This document shows, one piece after another, positions 25,984 through 35,249 of a DNA stretch of 52,975 nucleotides. The DNA lies in assembly GCA_902797025.1 (NCBI GenBank), contig CADBRN010000071.1, positions 1 through 52,975 on the forward strand, written 5' to 3'. The notes beneath the pieces are model-generated. The model worked only from the letters and a program-made list of their open reading frames with translations, did no database searches and was not told the origin of the DNA. Both the position numbers and the translations under genes were made by a program. The stretch is from an uncultured Lachnospiraceae bacterium (GTDB lineage: Bacteria > Bacillota > Clostridia > Lachnospirales > Lachnospiraceae). Numbering within the stretch: position 1 is the first letter of the stretch; each line of letters opens with the position of its first letter.

Positions 25984-27971
25984 GTTTCATCGCCTCCGGC
26001 CTGCATCGTGAAAATATAGATCGGATTCTGTCCCGTCATCAGATGGTAGTTTCCAGCCGCTCTGTCGCGGGCAACCTGCATCGATACTACCCCGGTTTCA
26101 GAGAACGGAAATTCTTTCATGCAGGCAGTCAGCTCAGCGACGGACTCCAGCGTAACCGCCGTCGCGACGATACGGACACGGGGGTTCTTCGCAAGAAGCA
26201 GCGAGACGATCTCCCGCAGATTGCCGGAACTCCCCCCGATGAACGCGTGGGTCGGGGCGGGCAGCTCCCCGCACGCTTCCGGCGCGCTTCCGCTGATCAC
26301 CGAAAGATTCTCCGCGAAGAATTTCTCTTTGTTGTGTTGAAGGAGGCGGATCGCCTCGTCGCGTTTTTCGATGGCATAGACATGTCCCCGTTTCGCCTGC
26401 AGGGCCATCTCGATCGCCACCGATCCGGTACCGGCGCCCACATCCCAGCAGAGGGAGTTCCCGGTCAGACGCAGCTTTGAGAGACACACGGCCCGGACTT
26501 CGCTTTTTGTCATCGGCACCGCACCCTCTTTTCCGCCGCCGCGCCGGAACAGGTCATCGGGAAGTCCGTGTGTTACGACGGCATCCGGATGATCGTTCTG
26601 AATCAGAACGGCACTCAGCGGTTCAAAGTTTCCATCCGCCAGATGTTCCGCCGAATCACAGGTAATCTTCTCCTCCGGATAGCTGAGCCGCTCGCCGACG
26701 CTCACGCGCACATCGCCAAGTCCGGCGTCTGCAAGGGAACGGCAAAGCTCCCGCACGCCGTTTTCACCGCCGACGAGGGCGAATACTTTCTCATGTGATC
26801 GGACATCCGGAACGATCTTGTGATCGCGCCCGTGGAGACTCGTCACAAATACATCCTCATACGACCGTTTCAGCCGTGCACAGAGATATGAGAGGGAGCT
26901 TAATCCCGGCAGAACCCTCACCTCACAGAAATCAAGGAGCGGCAGCAGTTTTTTCGTGCCGCTGAAAAAGCCGGCGTCCCCGGACATGACCACCGCGAAC
27001 CGCTGGTATTCCCGGTGTGTCCGGATAAAACCGGCGATCTCCGACGGTGCGATCGCATCAAAGACCGGTTGTCCGAAGGACGCGGCGGCCTTCAGCATCC
27101 GCCCTGCCCCGATCAGACAGTCCGCGCGGCCGATCGCCCTGCGCACCTCCTCCGTCATCGATTCCTGAGATCCGGGACCGATTCCGAGAACATCGACGGA
27201 CGGCCTGCGTCTGCAGCCGAACCGGCTGCAGAGAATTTTAATCGTTTCTTCATAAGAAACCCCTTCCTTCGCAGACGGCCGACCGATCACCACGAGTTTC
27301 ACTCCGGCCTTTTTCGCCGCGGATATCTTCGCGTCGAACCCGCCCGGCTTTCCCCCGTCCTTCGTCACCAGATAAGCGGCCGATACCGCATGAATGAGGG
27401 CAAGATTCATCTCCTCTGAAAACGGGCCCTGCATCGCGATGATGTGGGAAGGCATCAGTCCCGCTTCCTGACACGCTACAAGAGAAGCCTCCATCGGCAG
27501 GATCCGTGCATAGACACGGTCGGAAAATTCCTGCATTCTGCAGAATTTCGGGAGGTCCTTGCTCCCTGTGGTCAGAAGGATGGTTCCCTCTGTCTGCTCC
27601 AGATATTCGACAGCCGCTTCCGCATCCGGCACAAGCACCGCATCCTCCGGAAGGGCGGACGCCCCCCGCAGAAGACGGAGCGATCCGGTTCCCGTCGCGC
27701 GGCAGGCCTTGGCGATGCTCTCCGTGATCGAAGCCGCATACGGGTGTGTCGCGTCGATCACCAGATCATAGTTCTCTGCCGAAAGCATCTTCCTGATCTC
27801 ATCCACCGGAAGTCTTCCGGCGCAGACCGTCAGATTGTCCGCCTCCGGAAGCATCGTCTCACCGTATTCTGTCGCCACACAGACCGTCACTTCTACCGGC
27901 TGGGAACTCAGAAATTTCACGAGTTCCCGCCCCTCTGTCGTTCCCGCAAAAATGCAGATCTTATACATCAC
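25980..27971 (-). CDS. cbiJET: trifunctional fusion: precorrin-6A reductase CbiJ, CbiE and CbiT methyltransferases
   Basis: A 663-residue fusion of three pathway enzymes. Residues 1-250 resemble CbiJ/CobK, which reduces cobalt-precorrin-6A (FAGTTEGREL, DATHPYAA, LLTTGSKDL). Residues 257-470 are CbiE, a tetrapyrrole methylase (VLGIGPGS, MSGDAGFFSGTK). Residues 485-655 are CbiT, a Rossmann-fold methyltransferase and decarboxylase (PMTKSEVRA, DVGAGTGSVAIEMAL). CbiET fusions are common; attachment of CbiJ at the front is less so but known in clostridia. All three carry their SAM or nucleotide motifs, so the fusion appears functional. It overlaps its upstream neighbour by 11 bases. Confidence 0.93.
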   Translation of the reverse strand: MMYKICIFAGTTEGRELVKFLSSQPVEVTVCVATEYGETMLPEADNLTVCAGRLPVDEIRKMLSAENYDLVIDATHPYAASITESIAKACRATGTGSLRLLRGASALPEDAVLVPDAEAAVEYLEQTEGTILLTTGSKDLPKFCRMQEFSDRVYARILPMEASLVACQEAGLMPSHIIAMQGPFSEEMNLALIHAVSAAYLVTKDGGKPGGFDAKISAAKKAGVKLVVIGRPSAKEGVSYEETIKILCSRFGCRRRPSVDVLGIGPGSQESMTEEVRRAIGRADCLIGAGRMLKAAASFGQPVFDAIAPSEIAGFIRTHREYQRFAVVMSGDAGFFSGTKKLLPLLDFCEVRVLPGLSSLSYLCARLKRSYEDVFVTSLHGRDHKIVPDVRSHEKVFALVGGENGVRELCRSLADAGLGDVRVSVGERLSYPEEKITCDSAEHLADGNFEPLSAVLIQNDHPDAVVTHGLPDDLFRRGGGKEGAVPMTKSEVRAVCLSKLRLTGNSLCWDVGAGTGSVAIEMALQAKRGHVYAIEKRDEAIRLLQHNKEKFFAENLSVISGSAPEACGELPAPTHAFIGGSSGNLREIVSLLLAKNPRVRIVATAVTLESVAELTACMKEFPFSETGVVSMQVARDRAAGNYHLMTGQNPIYIFTMQAGGDET

Positions 27972-29094
27972 GATACCCTCTCGGCGTCACCATATTGTGA
28001 AGGATTTCCTTCGTCATCTCATTGCCGATAAAAACGGTGCAGAACATATCCACATCCGCGTTCTGAAGTGCTTCCAGTGTCATCAGCCGCCGGTTCTCCC
28101 CTTCTCTTCCGATGTACTGCGTGATGCCGCAGATCCGGTCTTTTGGAAGATGGCGCAGCAGGATGCCGCAGGCGCGGCGCAGATAATCCGGGCGGCTGTG
28201 GCTCGCGGGATTATAGATCACGATGGAAAGGTCCGCTTCCGCGGCCGCTTCCAGTCTTTTCTCGATCTTTTCCCAGCTTGTGAGCCGGTCGCTTAAAGAA
28301 ATCACGGCAAAATCGTGGGTGAGGGGAGCCCCCAGAAGAGCGGCCCCGCTGCAGGCAGCCGTCAGTCCCGGCACGACCTCGATCTCCGGCTCGGGATTTT
28401 CCCCCCGCAGCTCATACATGAGCGCAGCCATGCCATAGATGCCGCTGTCGCCCGAGCATACCATCGCCGCCGTTTTTCCCTGCTTCGCGAGATCGAGCGC
28501 CATCTGACACCGCTTCGCCTCCTGCGTCATCGGCGTCGTCAGAAATTCCTTATCCGGATACCGCTCCTTCACAAGATTCACATACACGTGATAACCGACG
28601 ATCACATCGCAGGCCTGAAGCGCGCGGTCCGCCCTGATTGTCATATTTTCATAATTGCCGGGGCCGATCCCCACAACGATCACCTTACCCAAAGCATACC
28701 TCCTCTTTTCCGCCGCAACCGCGACCGTTACGCCATGAAAAACCGTTTTCTTTACGATCAGTTCATCCGCCTCCGCCAGCGCCGCGCGCTCACAGACATT
28801 ATCTACCCCGGCGACGCTCTGCACGAACGCAGAGGATGTAAATGTCCCCGGAACCTTCCGAAGCACCGACGCCGGATAAAAGACCGGAGTCTGTCCGATC
28901 TCTTCACAATACTGCAGGAGTCCCTGTTCATCTGCTTTCAGATCGATCGATGCCACGCACCGGATCCCGGCCGCGTTCAGACCGTTCTGTGTGAGCACGG
29001 TTTCCACCGCCTCACGGATCACAGACGCGGCGGTTCCTCTCCGGCATCCGATCCCGATATGCAGATTCCCCGGAATTGATCCTCCGGTGCTCAT
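27961..29094 (-). CDS. cbiH: fusion of CbiG C-terminal domain with cobalt-precorrin-3 C17-methyltransferase CbiH
   Basis: Residues 1-130 match the C-terminal (CobE-like) domain of CbiG (GIGCRRGTA, then SIDLKADEQGLL and ERAALAEAD). Residues 135-377 are CbiH/CobJ, which methylates C17 and contracts the ring (VVGIGPGNYENMT, CSGDSGIYGMAA, NPASHSRPDY). The N-terminal and middle parts of CbiG, needed in the anaerobic route to open the lactone and release acetaldehyde, are not in this protein and not elsewhere in the window. The gene overlaps cbiF by 4 bases and the cbiJET gene by 11. Function of the CbiH part is secure; that of the isolated CbiG_C part is not. Confidence 0.9.
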   Translation of the reverse strand: MSTGGSIPGNLHIGIGCRRGTAASVIREAVETVLTQNGLNAAGIRCVASIDLKADEQGLLQYCEEIGQTPVFYPASVLRKVPGTFTSSAFVQSVAGVDNVCERAALAEADELIVKKTVFHGVTVAVAAEKRRYALGKVIVVGIGPGNYENMTIRADRALQACDVIVGYHVYVNLVKERYPDKEFLTTPMTQEAKRCQMALDLAKQGKTAAMVCSGDSGIYGMAALMYELRGENPEPEIEVVPGLTAACSGAALLGAPLTHDFAVISLSDRLTSWEKIEKRLEAAAEADLSIVIYNPASHSRPDYLRRACGILLRHLPKDRICGITQYIGREGENRRLMTLEALQNADVDMFCTVFIGNEMTKEILHNMVTPRGYRDV

Positions 29095-29846
29095 TCCGAC
29101 GCCTCACGGAATTCCGTCGAGAATCCGGGATGGTACAGCATCGAGCGCAGATACTTGTCTCCCATGCAGTTTCCGACGATGATCAGGGATGTCTTCGTCA
29201 GAGCGTTCTCCGTCACGGTTTTGTGAAGCGTCCCGACCGTGCAGCGGAAGATCTTTTCCTCCGGCCATGTAGCTTTGTACACCACCGCGGCCGGGGTGTC
29301 CTCCTGATATCCGCCCGCCATCAGTTCATCCTGCAGCTGTTTCGTGAGAGACGTACTCAGAAACAGTACCATCGTCGACTGATGCGCCGCCAGTGAACGG
29401 ATCGACTCTCTCTCAGGAACCGGCGTCCTGCCGGCTGCCCTGGTGATGATCACACTCTGGCTGACATCGGGCAGTGTGTATTCGGTCTTCAGGGAAGCCG
29501 CCGCCCCGCAAAACGAGCTGACTCCCGGGCAGACATCGTAAGCGATGCCGAGTTTCTGAAGCTCGTCGAACTGTTCCCGGACCGCTCCGTAAATGCTGGA
29601 GTCGCCGGTGTGCAGACGCACCGTCATTTTGTTATCCTTCTCAGCTTCCTTTATAACCCCGATCACCTGCTCCAGCGTCATCTTCGCGCTGTCATAGATC
29701 TCACAACCCTCCCGCGTATAGGAGAGAAGTTCCGGATTCACAAGGGAACCCGCGTAAATCACAACATCCGCCTCGCCGAGGAGCCTTGCCCCTCTTACCG
29801 TGATCAGATCGACCGCGCCGCTTCCCGCACCGACAAAATGCACCAT
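29091..29846 (-). CDS. cbiF: cobalt-precorrin-4 C11-methyltransferase
   Basis: A 251-residue tetrapyrrole methylase. The N-terminus MVHFVGAGSGAVDLITVRG, the YAGSLVNPELL segment and LHTGDSSIYGAVREQ are diagnostic for CbiF/CobM. It methylates C11 of cobalt-precorrin-4 using SAM. GGAGG lies about 10 bases before the ATG and overlaps the end of cbiD. It overlaps the following gene by 4 bases. Length is normal and no motif is damaged. Confidence 0.95.
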   Translation of the reverse strand: MVHFVGAGSGAVDLITVRGARLLGEADVVIYAGSLVNPELLSYTREGCEIYDSAKMTLEQVIGVIKEAEKDNKMTVRLHTGDSSIYGAVREQFDELQKLGIAYDVCPGVSSFCGAAASLKTEYTLPDVSQSVIITRAAGRTPVPERESIRSLAAHQSTMVLFLSTSLTKQLQDELMAGGYQEDTPAAVVYKATWPEEKIFRCTVGTLHKTVTENALTKTSLIIVGNCMGDKYLRSMLYHPGFSTEFREASE

Positions 29847-29850
29847 ATGC

Positions 29851-30990
29851 TTATTCCTCCGTAATATGTTTCAACAGTGTTCCGGCCTGCTTTGTCCCGC
29901 CGAGAAAACCATATTCCTTTGAAAACAGAATTGCGCCCGTGCTCATCGCTCCTTCTGCCCTCTGGTCCATGATAAAGGAAATCCGGTCTGTGATCCGGTC
30001 CATCGTCTTTTCAAACAGGCCGCACTCCTTCAGAATCCGGATCGCGTCGTCGCACGCCGCACATTCCAGCATTTCTGCGATCCGTTCCGGCGGAAGTCCT
30101 GCCGCCCCCGCGTGCGATGCCAGGATCTCCATACGGCAGTCGCCGTATTTCGAATGTGTGTTCAGCATTCCGCCCGCGATTTTTACCAGTTTTCCGACAT
30201 GACCCACGAGCAGTGCGCCCCGAAATCCCAGATTGCGGCAGAGATCCAGCGTGTCTCCGATGTAGTTTGATGTGAGAACCGCCGTCTCCGGGTCAATCTT
30301 CAGCTCATCCTGAATATAGTCCGATCCGTAATTTCCCGGAGTCAGCAGAATATACTCCGTTCCGTTTTTTCTTCTCTGCGTAAGTTCCACGCGAATCGTG
30401 TCGATCAGAGCCTGTTCGCTCATCGGATCCACAATTCCGGTCGTCCCCAGGATCGAGATGCCGCCCACGATTCCGAGCCTCGGATTAAACGTCCGTTTTG
30501 CAAGACGCTCTCCATCCGGCGCAGAAATCACGACGGACAGTCCGCCATGATAATCGGCAAACCGGCATACTTCCTCAACATTTTCGCGTATCATCCGCCT
30601 CGGGGTTGAGTTGATGGCGGCAGCGCCGACCGGCTGATCCAGCCCCGGCTTCGTCACACGGCCGACACCGATTCCTCCGTCGATCGTGATCTCCGGCGTT
30701 TCGCCCCGGGACACCTCCGCAAAAATAAGCGTTCCTTCCGTCACATCCGGATCGTCCCCGCTGTCCTTTACAATGGCGCAGGATACCCGGTCCGGTTCCA
30801 TTCTGATCTGCAGTACCTCCAGATCAAGGGGAATCCCTTTCGGCGTCCTGATCCGGATTGTTTCCATCCGCCTGCCCGTCAGGAGCATGTACGCCGCCGC
30901 CTTCGCCGCGGCAGCCGCACAGGATCCGGTCGTGTATCCAAGGCGGAGCTTTTTCCCCTCTTTCACGACGTATTGTTCCATCGCCGTCAC
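29851..30990 (-). CDS. cbiD: cobalt-precorrin-5B C1-methyltransferase
   Basis: A 379-residue protein of the CbiD family, marked by LRLGYTTGSCAAAAAKAA near the N-terminus, SGDDPDVTEG, and GTTGIVDPMSEQAL in the middle. It methylates C1 in the anaerobic pathway. The start is uncertain: GTG at 30990 overlaps the stop of cbiC as GTGA, while ATG at 30981 lies three codons later. Neither has a strong ribosome binding site, which suggests translation by re-initiation after cbiC. Confidence 0.94.
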   Translation of the reverse strand: MTAMEQYVVKEGKKLRLGYTTGSCAAAAAKAAAYMLLTGRRMETIRIRTPKGIPLDLEVLQIRMEPDRVSCAIVKDSGDDPDVTEGTLIFAEVSRGETPEITIDGGIGVGRVTKPGLDQPVGAAAINSTPRRMIRENVEEVCRFADYHGGLSVVISAPDGERLAKRTFNPRLGIVGGISILGTTGIVDPMSEQALIDTIRVELTQRRKNGTEYILLTPGNYGSDYIQDELKIDPETAVLTSNYIGDTLDLCRNLGFRGALLVGHVGKLVKIAGGMLNTHSKYGDCRMEILASHAGAAGLPPERIAEMLECAACDDAIRILKECGLFEKTMDRITDRISFIMDQRAEGAMSTGAILFSKEYGFLGGTKQAGTLLKHITEE

Positions 30991-31610
30991 CGCATGATCT
31001 GGTAAAGCATCGCGTTGCAGATCGCCGCCGCCACGTTGCTGCCGCCCTTGCGGCCCCTCGCGACGATGTACGGAACATCGGATCCGATGATCAATTCCTT
31101 GCTCTCCACCACATTGACAAATCCGACCGGAACGCCGATGATCAGAGCAGGGGAAAGCTCTCCCCTTTCGATCATTCCATGCAGAGCGACGAGAGCTGTC
31201 GGGGCGTTGCCGATCGCAAAAATACAGGGCCCCGGAAGCTTCGATGCGTGTTCCATTGAAACAATCGCCCGGGTAACTCCGCGCTCCTTCGCCTCTTTCG
31301 CGACCTCCGGATCCGACATAAAGCAGTGGACCGTTCCGCCGAGCTTTCCCAGAATTCTCTTGTTGATCCCTGCCTTCGCCATCTCCGTATCGGTCACGAT
31401 GTCGCAGCCGCTGCGGAGCGCCTGAATTCCCTTCGCGACCGCATTTTCCGAAAACACAAGATTGTCCGCGTAATCAAAATCCGCTGTCGTATGAATTGCC
31501 CGTTTGATCACCAGCTCATTCTGCGGGTCCAGTTTCTTGTTTCCAAGCAGTTCCGTGATAATTTCAAAACTTCGCTTCTCAATATCCATCGGTTTAATCT
31601 TTTCAATCAT
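30987..31610 (-). CDS. cbiC: cobalt-precorrin-8 methylmutase
   Basis: Catalyses the 1,5-shift of a methyl group from C11 to C12 that yields cobyrinic acid. Family motifs include KPMDIEKRSFEII at the start, the catalytic His in RAIHTTADFDYAD, and AIGNAPTALVALHGMIERG. Length of 207 from the ATG at 31610 matches CbiC/CobH (about 210). AAAGGAG is 10 bases upstream, within the end of cbiA, which it overlaps by 8 bases. The longer frame to 31637 lacks this support. Confidence 0.95.
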   Translation of the reverse strand: MIEKIKPMDIEKRSFEIITELLGNKKLDPQNELVIKRAIHTTADFDYADNLVFSENAVAKGIQALRSGCDIVTDTEMAKAGINKRILGKLGGTVHCFMSDPEVAKEAKERGVTRAIVSMEHASKLPGPCIFAIGNAPTALVALHGMIERGELSPALIIGVPVGFVNVVESKELIIGSDVPYIVARGRKGGSNVAAAICNAMLYQIMR

Positions 31611-32964
31611 TTCGATGCTTCTCCTTTCGGCAGGCATGATAGAAATTCACCGCAAAAACGGGATTCGCGTAGAAGTGAAAGTGCGGATAACCGGCGTAAA
31701 GCGTCTGCGTGGCCTGAACGCACTTCCAGGTTCTTCCCGAAGCCTTCAATGCAGTGAAGGAATCGCCGTCGTCCTCACAGTCCCAGTGGTGGAACTCATG
31801 TCCCCGGATTTCTTCACCGGAACGGCAGATCATGGTGTCCTGATTTGCTCTCAGTGTGATATACCCGAATCGGGTGAGTTTTCCGGTATCATAACATTTT
31901 CCCGGAAGAAAACCGACCATCGGATGGCTGCCGATCGCTTCGGTCAGATACATAAAGCCCCCGCATTCCGCGATGCACGGAAGTTTCCTCTTCAGTGCGC
32001 TGCGGATGGAGGCAAGCATCCTGCTGTTTCCGGAAAGCGTCTCTGCGTAGAGTTCCGGATATCCGCCTCCCAGATACAGTCCCTGCAGGTCCGGCGGAAG
32101 TTCCCGATCGGCCAGCGGGCTGAAAGGAACCAGCTCCGCCCCCATCTCCCGCAGCGCATCGAGACTGTCTTCATAATAAAAACAAAATGCATTGTCACGG
32201 GCAACACCGATCCGCACCGGTTCATCCTGCCGCGGAAACTGCACCGGATCGCAGGAAACCGGCGCGGCTCCGGCCGCCAGTTCCATCAAACCGTCCAGAT
32301 CAATGGTCCGCTCCGCCTGCTCCGCGAGCATCTGAATTTTTCCCCGAAGTCCCTGTACCTCCGCCGCGGTGACGAGTCCGAGATGACGGCTTTCAAGACG
32401 GCAATCCGGCATGACCGGGAGATACCCCAGCGGCCGTATTTTTCCACCGAAATGGCGCCGGATTTCTCCGGCAAGGGATTGATACGTCATCGCCGTACAC
32501 TGATTCAGAATTACACCGCAGATGTGATTGTCCGGACAGAAATCAAGAAACCCTTTGATTATGGCAAGTACCGAGAGGGATGCTCCCCTCGCGCCCACCG
32601 TCAGCACCACCGGACTCCCGGTAAACTTCGCCACCTCATACGTGCTCGCATCCGGGGATATCAGGCTCATTCCGTCATAGAATCCCATGACTCCCTCGAT
32701 CACGCTGATGTCACGGTCGGAGGCATTTTTCACAAGCAGTGCCTTCATCGTATTTTCCGAAAAGAAAAACGGATCCAGATTCGAACTTTTTGCACCTATG
32801 ATTCTGCTGTGGAACATCGGATCAATATAATCCGGTCCGCACTTGAATGCTCCCACTTTCCGCTTTCTTCGGACCAGCGCCTGAAGTATGGCGCAGGTCA
32901 CGGTCGTCTTGCCGCATCCGCTGTTCGTTCCGGCGATCAGGACTCTGGGAATGACTCGTTTCAT
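31603..32964 (-). CDS. cbiA: cobyrinate a,c-diamide synthase
   Basis: A glutamine-dependent amidotransferase acting on the a and c side chains. The N-terminal P-loop domain begins VLIAGTNSGCGKTTVTCAIL and continues with FKCGPDYIDPMFH; the C-terminal glutaminase domain carries GGGYPELYAE and the nucleophile in IAECGGFMYL, with a late His in HFHFYANP. Length of 453 is normal. It overlaps the ABC ATPase gene upstream by 4 bases and cbiC downstream by 8. CbiA precedes CbiP in the pathway. Confidence 0.95.
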   Translation of the reverse strand: MKRVIPRVLIAGTNSGCGKTTVTCAILQALVRRKRKVGAFKCGPDYIDPMFHSRIIGAKSSNLDPFFFSENTMKALLVKNASDRDISVIEGVMGFYDGMSLISPDASTYEVAKFTGSPVVLTVGARGASLSVLAIIKGFLDFCPDNHICGVILNQCTAMTYQSLAGEIRRHFGGKIRPLGYLPVMPDCRLESRHLGLVTAAEVQGLRGKIQMLAEQAERTIDLDGLMELAAGAAPVSCDPVQFPRQDEPVRIGVARDNAFCFYYEDSLDALREMGAELVPFSPLADRELPPDLQGLYLGGGYPELYAETLSGNSRMLASIRSALKRKLPCIAECGGFMYLTEAIGSHPMVGFLPGKCYDTGKLTRFGYITLRANQDTMICRSGEEIRGHEFHHWDCEDDGDSFTALKASGRTWKCVQATQTLYAGYPHFHFYANPVFAVNFYHACRKEKHRND

Positions 32965-34082
32965 ACCGGCACCTCCGCATCTTTTCCCCGGTAAACCGGA
33001 ATTCCCCGGTCCTCCGCCAGTCTGATCAATTCGGTGTTGTAATGATTCAACGTTCCCGCCGGAGTTCCGGCATCGATCACCGCCTCGCAGGCGGTCAGAA
33101 GATCCGCGGCCTTCCTGAACTGCCGCTCCGTCATCGGCTCGAACGGAGGCGCAGTCACGACATGATCACTGAGTTCTTTTGCGACCTGACAGTCCACATC
33201 ACTCTCAAAAAGAATGCCCGTCGCAAAGGGAATCTTCCGTTTCTGCAGTTCCCGGTACCTGGAAATTCCATGACCGCCTCCGGCGACGACAAAAATCCTT
33301 GGAGGGCCTTCTGGTTTCGTCAGCTCGACACTGCCGAAAAGCAGATTGTACGAGCCGTCCTGCAGCTCATACAACTGCTCGATCGTATGATTTTCCAGAA
33401 TCTCATCCGGCGGACCAAACGCATCGATCGTATCTCCTTTCACACAGAGCAGGTAATCGGAAATCTTCATCGCGAGATCGATCTCATGCAGCGACATAAT
33501 CACTGTCACATTTCTTTGTCCTGCCATCCCCCGGAGGATGTCGAGAAGCTCGATCTTATAGCGGATATCCAGATAAGCGGTCGGTTCGTCGAGCACGATG
33601 ATCTGCGGCTCCTGGCAGATCGCTCTGGCCAACATGATCCGCTGGCGCTGTCCGTCTGAGAGCGTCATAAAATCCCGTCCCGCCAGATCCAGCGCATGTA
33701 CGAGTTCCAGCGCCTCCCGCACCGCTTCGGCATCGCGGGGTGTGAGCTTCCCGAAAGCATTCGTATAAGGATAACGGCCCGTCGCGACGACTTCCGCACA
33801 GGTCATCAGTTCCGGACGGATCCGGTCCGTCAGAACGACCGCCATCTTTTTTGCCATTTCTTTGGGCGACCAGGAGACGATATCCTTCGAACCGATGAAG
33901 ACGGTCCCGGAGATAGTCTCCAGCTGGCGCGTGATCGACTTCAGAATCGTGGATTTTCCGGCTCCGTTCGGTCCGATCAAAGTGAGGATTTTTCCCTTTT
34001 CCAGCTCAATATTGATGTCGTGGATCAGGATTCTCCCATTATATCCGACCGCGAGACCATCGGTTTTGAAATAGTTTTCCAT
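32961..34082 (-). CDS. ABC transporter ATPase (BtuD/FepC-like) with unusual C-terminal domain
   Basis: Residues 1-245 are a standard metal-chelate importer ATPase: Walker A GPNGAGKS (37-44), signature LSDGQ (141-145), Walker B IIVLDEPT (161-168) and H-loop His199. Residues about 258-373 are extra: a segment starting PRIFVVAGGGHGISRYRELQ and ending IPVYRGKDAEVPV, which alternates strands and helices like a Rossmann-type domain. I do not recognise it; the SPC GGGHG loop suggests nucleotide or phosphate binding (inference). The usual FepC/BtuD length is about 250-270. It abuts the permease gene and overlaps cbiA by 4 bases, so import of a corrinoid or a precursor is the likely job. Confidence 0.88.
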   Translation of the reverse strand: MENYFKTDGLAVGYNGRILIHDINIELEKGKILTLIGPNGAGKSTILKSITRQLETISGTVFIGSKDIVSWSPKEMAKKMAVVLTDRIRPELMTCAEVVATGRYPYTNAFGKLTPRDAEAVREALELVHALDLAGRDFMTLSDGQRQRIMLARAICQEPQIIVLDEPTAYLDIRYKIELLDILRGMAGQRNVTVIMSLHEIDLAMKISDYLLCVKGDTIDAFGPPDEILENHTIEQLYELQDGSYNLLFGSVELTKPEGPPRIFVVAGGGHGISRYRELQKRKIPFATGILFESDVDCQVAKELSDHVVTAPPFEPMTERQFRKAADLLTACEAVIDAGTPAGTLNHYNTELIRLAEDRGIPVYRGKDAEVPV

Positions 34083-34083
34083 A

Positions 34084-35214
34084 TCAGTCCTCCATCCCCC
34101 GGCGGCGATTTACCATCATATAAATAACGACCGGGGCACCGAAAACGGAGGTGACCGTTCCGATCGACAGCTCCGTCGGCGCAAAAACCGTCCTCGCGAT
34201 CAGATCACAGAACACGCAGAACACCGCGCCGCAGAGAAACGTGGCCGGAATCATGAAAGACGGTTTCGATGATTTCAGCAGGGAACGTGTAATATGCGGC
34301 ACCGCGATTCCGACAAAGGAGATCGGCCCCGCGATGGCCGTCACGCATGCAGACAGAAGGCTTGAAAGAAGAATCAGCAGAACCCGGAAAGGCCGGACGC
34401 GGATTCCCATGCTCTGCGCGTACCCCTCGCCGAGTGCATAAGCGCCGATCGGCTTCGAAAGAAGGAGTGCGGCGACCGTACCCGGAATACAGACCAGAAG
34501 AGCCGTTCCCACATTCTGCCAGCTTGCCCCGGAAAACGTTCCCATCGACCAGGACGTTAGATTCGCCACATCATGATCGCTCGCAAAGGTGATACAGAAG
34601 TCGGTCACCGCGCCGCAGATGTAGCTGACCATGATGCCGATCACAAGGAGCATGGACATATTCCGGACTTTCTGTGAAAACAGGAGCACCACAGCCGTGA
34701 CGAGCAGCGATCCGATGAAAGCCGCCGCGAGCATGGTGAAGGAGCTGACGCCGGAAAAAAAGCTTCCCAGAAATACGAGGGTGATTCCGACCACCATCTT
34801 CGCTCCGGATGAAATGCCCAGTACAAAAGGTCCGGCGATCGGGTTGCGGAAAAACACCTGCAGCAGATAACCGGACACCGACAGGGCGCCGCCCAGAACT
34901 GCCGCCAGAAGGATCCTCGGAATGCGGATCGTAAAGAGAATCTGACTTTCCGTAGAAGAACCGGTCACAGACTGCAGCTTATCCGCAAAGCCGCCGTTTG
35001 TAAACAGATTTGCAAGTCCGTACCGGATCGCATCCCAGATCATGCGGAACACATCTCCTGCCGCGATCGGGACCGATCCGATGTTCACGTTCAGAAGCAG
35101 TGCGGGAATCAGGAGCGCGATCAGAATGAGAATCACCAGGGTGAAACGGCTCCGGTTTCCGAGACGGATCACCGGTCCCGGCTCTTTTGCGATTTGTGAG
35201 TTACCCGCTTTCAT
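34084..35214 (-). CDS. FecCD/BtuC-family ABC transporter permease
   Basis: A 376-residue protein with about ten membrane helices and the conserved stretches LRIPRILLAAVLGGALSVSG-like (IPRILLAAVLGGALSVSG), NPIAGPFVLGISSGA, GPISFVGIAVPHITR and a C-terminal GAPVVIYMM. Family members import vitamin B12, heme and ferric siderophores. Residues 1-25 form a polar cytoplasmic extension. Only one base separates it from the ATPase gene. There is no substrate-binding protein in this operon; the best partner is the lipoprotein at 3176-4468, which is under the other cobalamin riboswitch. Confidence 0.92.
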   Translation of the reverse strand: MKAGNSQIAKEPGPVIRLGNRSRFTLVILILIALLIPALLLNVNIGSVPIAAGDVFRMIWDAIRYGLANLFTNGGFADKLQSVTGSSTESQILFTIRIPRILLAAVLGGALSVSGYLLQVFFRNPIAGPFVLGISSGAKMVVGITLVFLGSFFSGVSSFTMLAAAFIGSLLVTAVVLLFSQKVRNMSMLLVIGIMVSYICGAVTDFCITFASDHDVANLTSWSMGTFSGASWQNVGTALLVCIPGTVAALLLSKPIGAYALGEGYAQSMGIRVRPFRVLLILLSSLLSACVTAIAGPISFVGIAVPHITRSLLKSSKPSFMIPATFLCGAVFCVFCDLIARTVFAPTELSIGTVTSVFGAPVVIYMMVNRRRGMED

Positions 35215-35249
35215 TATGTCTCCCTTTCTGTCCTGTCTGTGAAAAGATT

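Noticed and set aside
31504-32994. Plus-strand open frame of 496 codons opposite cbiA
   Set aside because: Shadow of a well-conserved gene with normal motifs; composition is typical of reversed GC-rich coding DNA.
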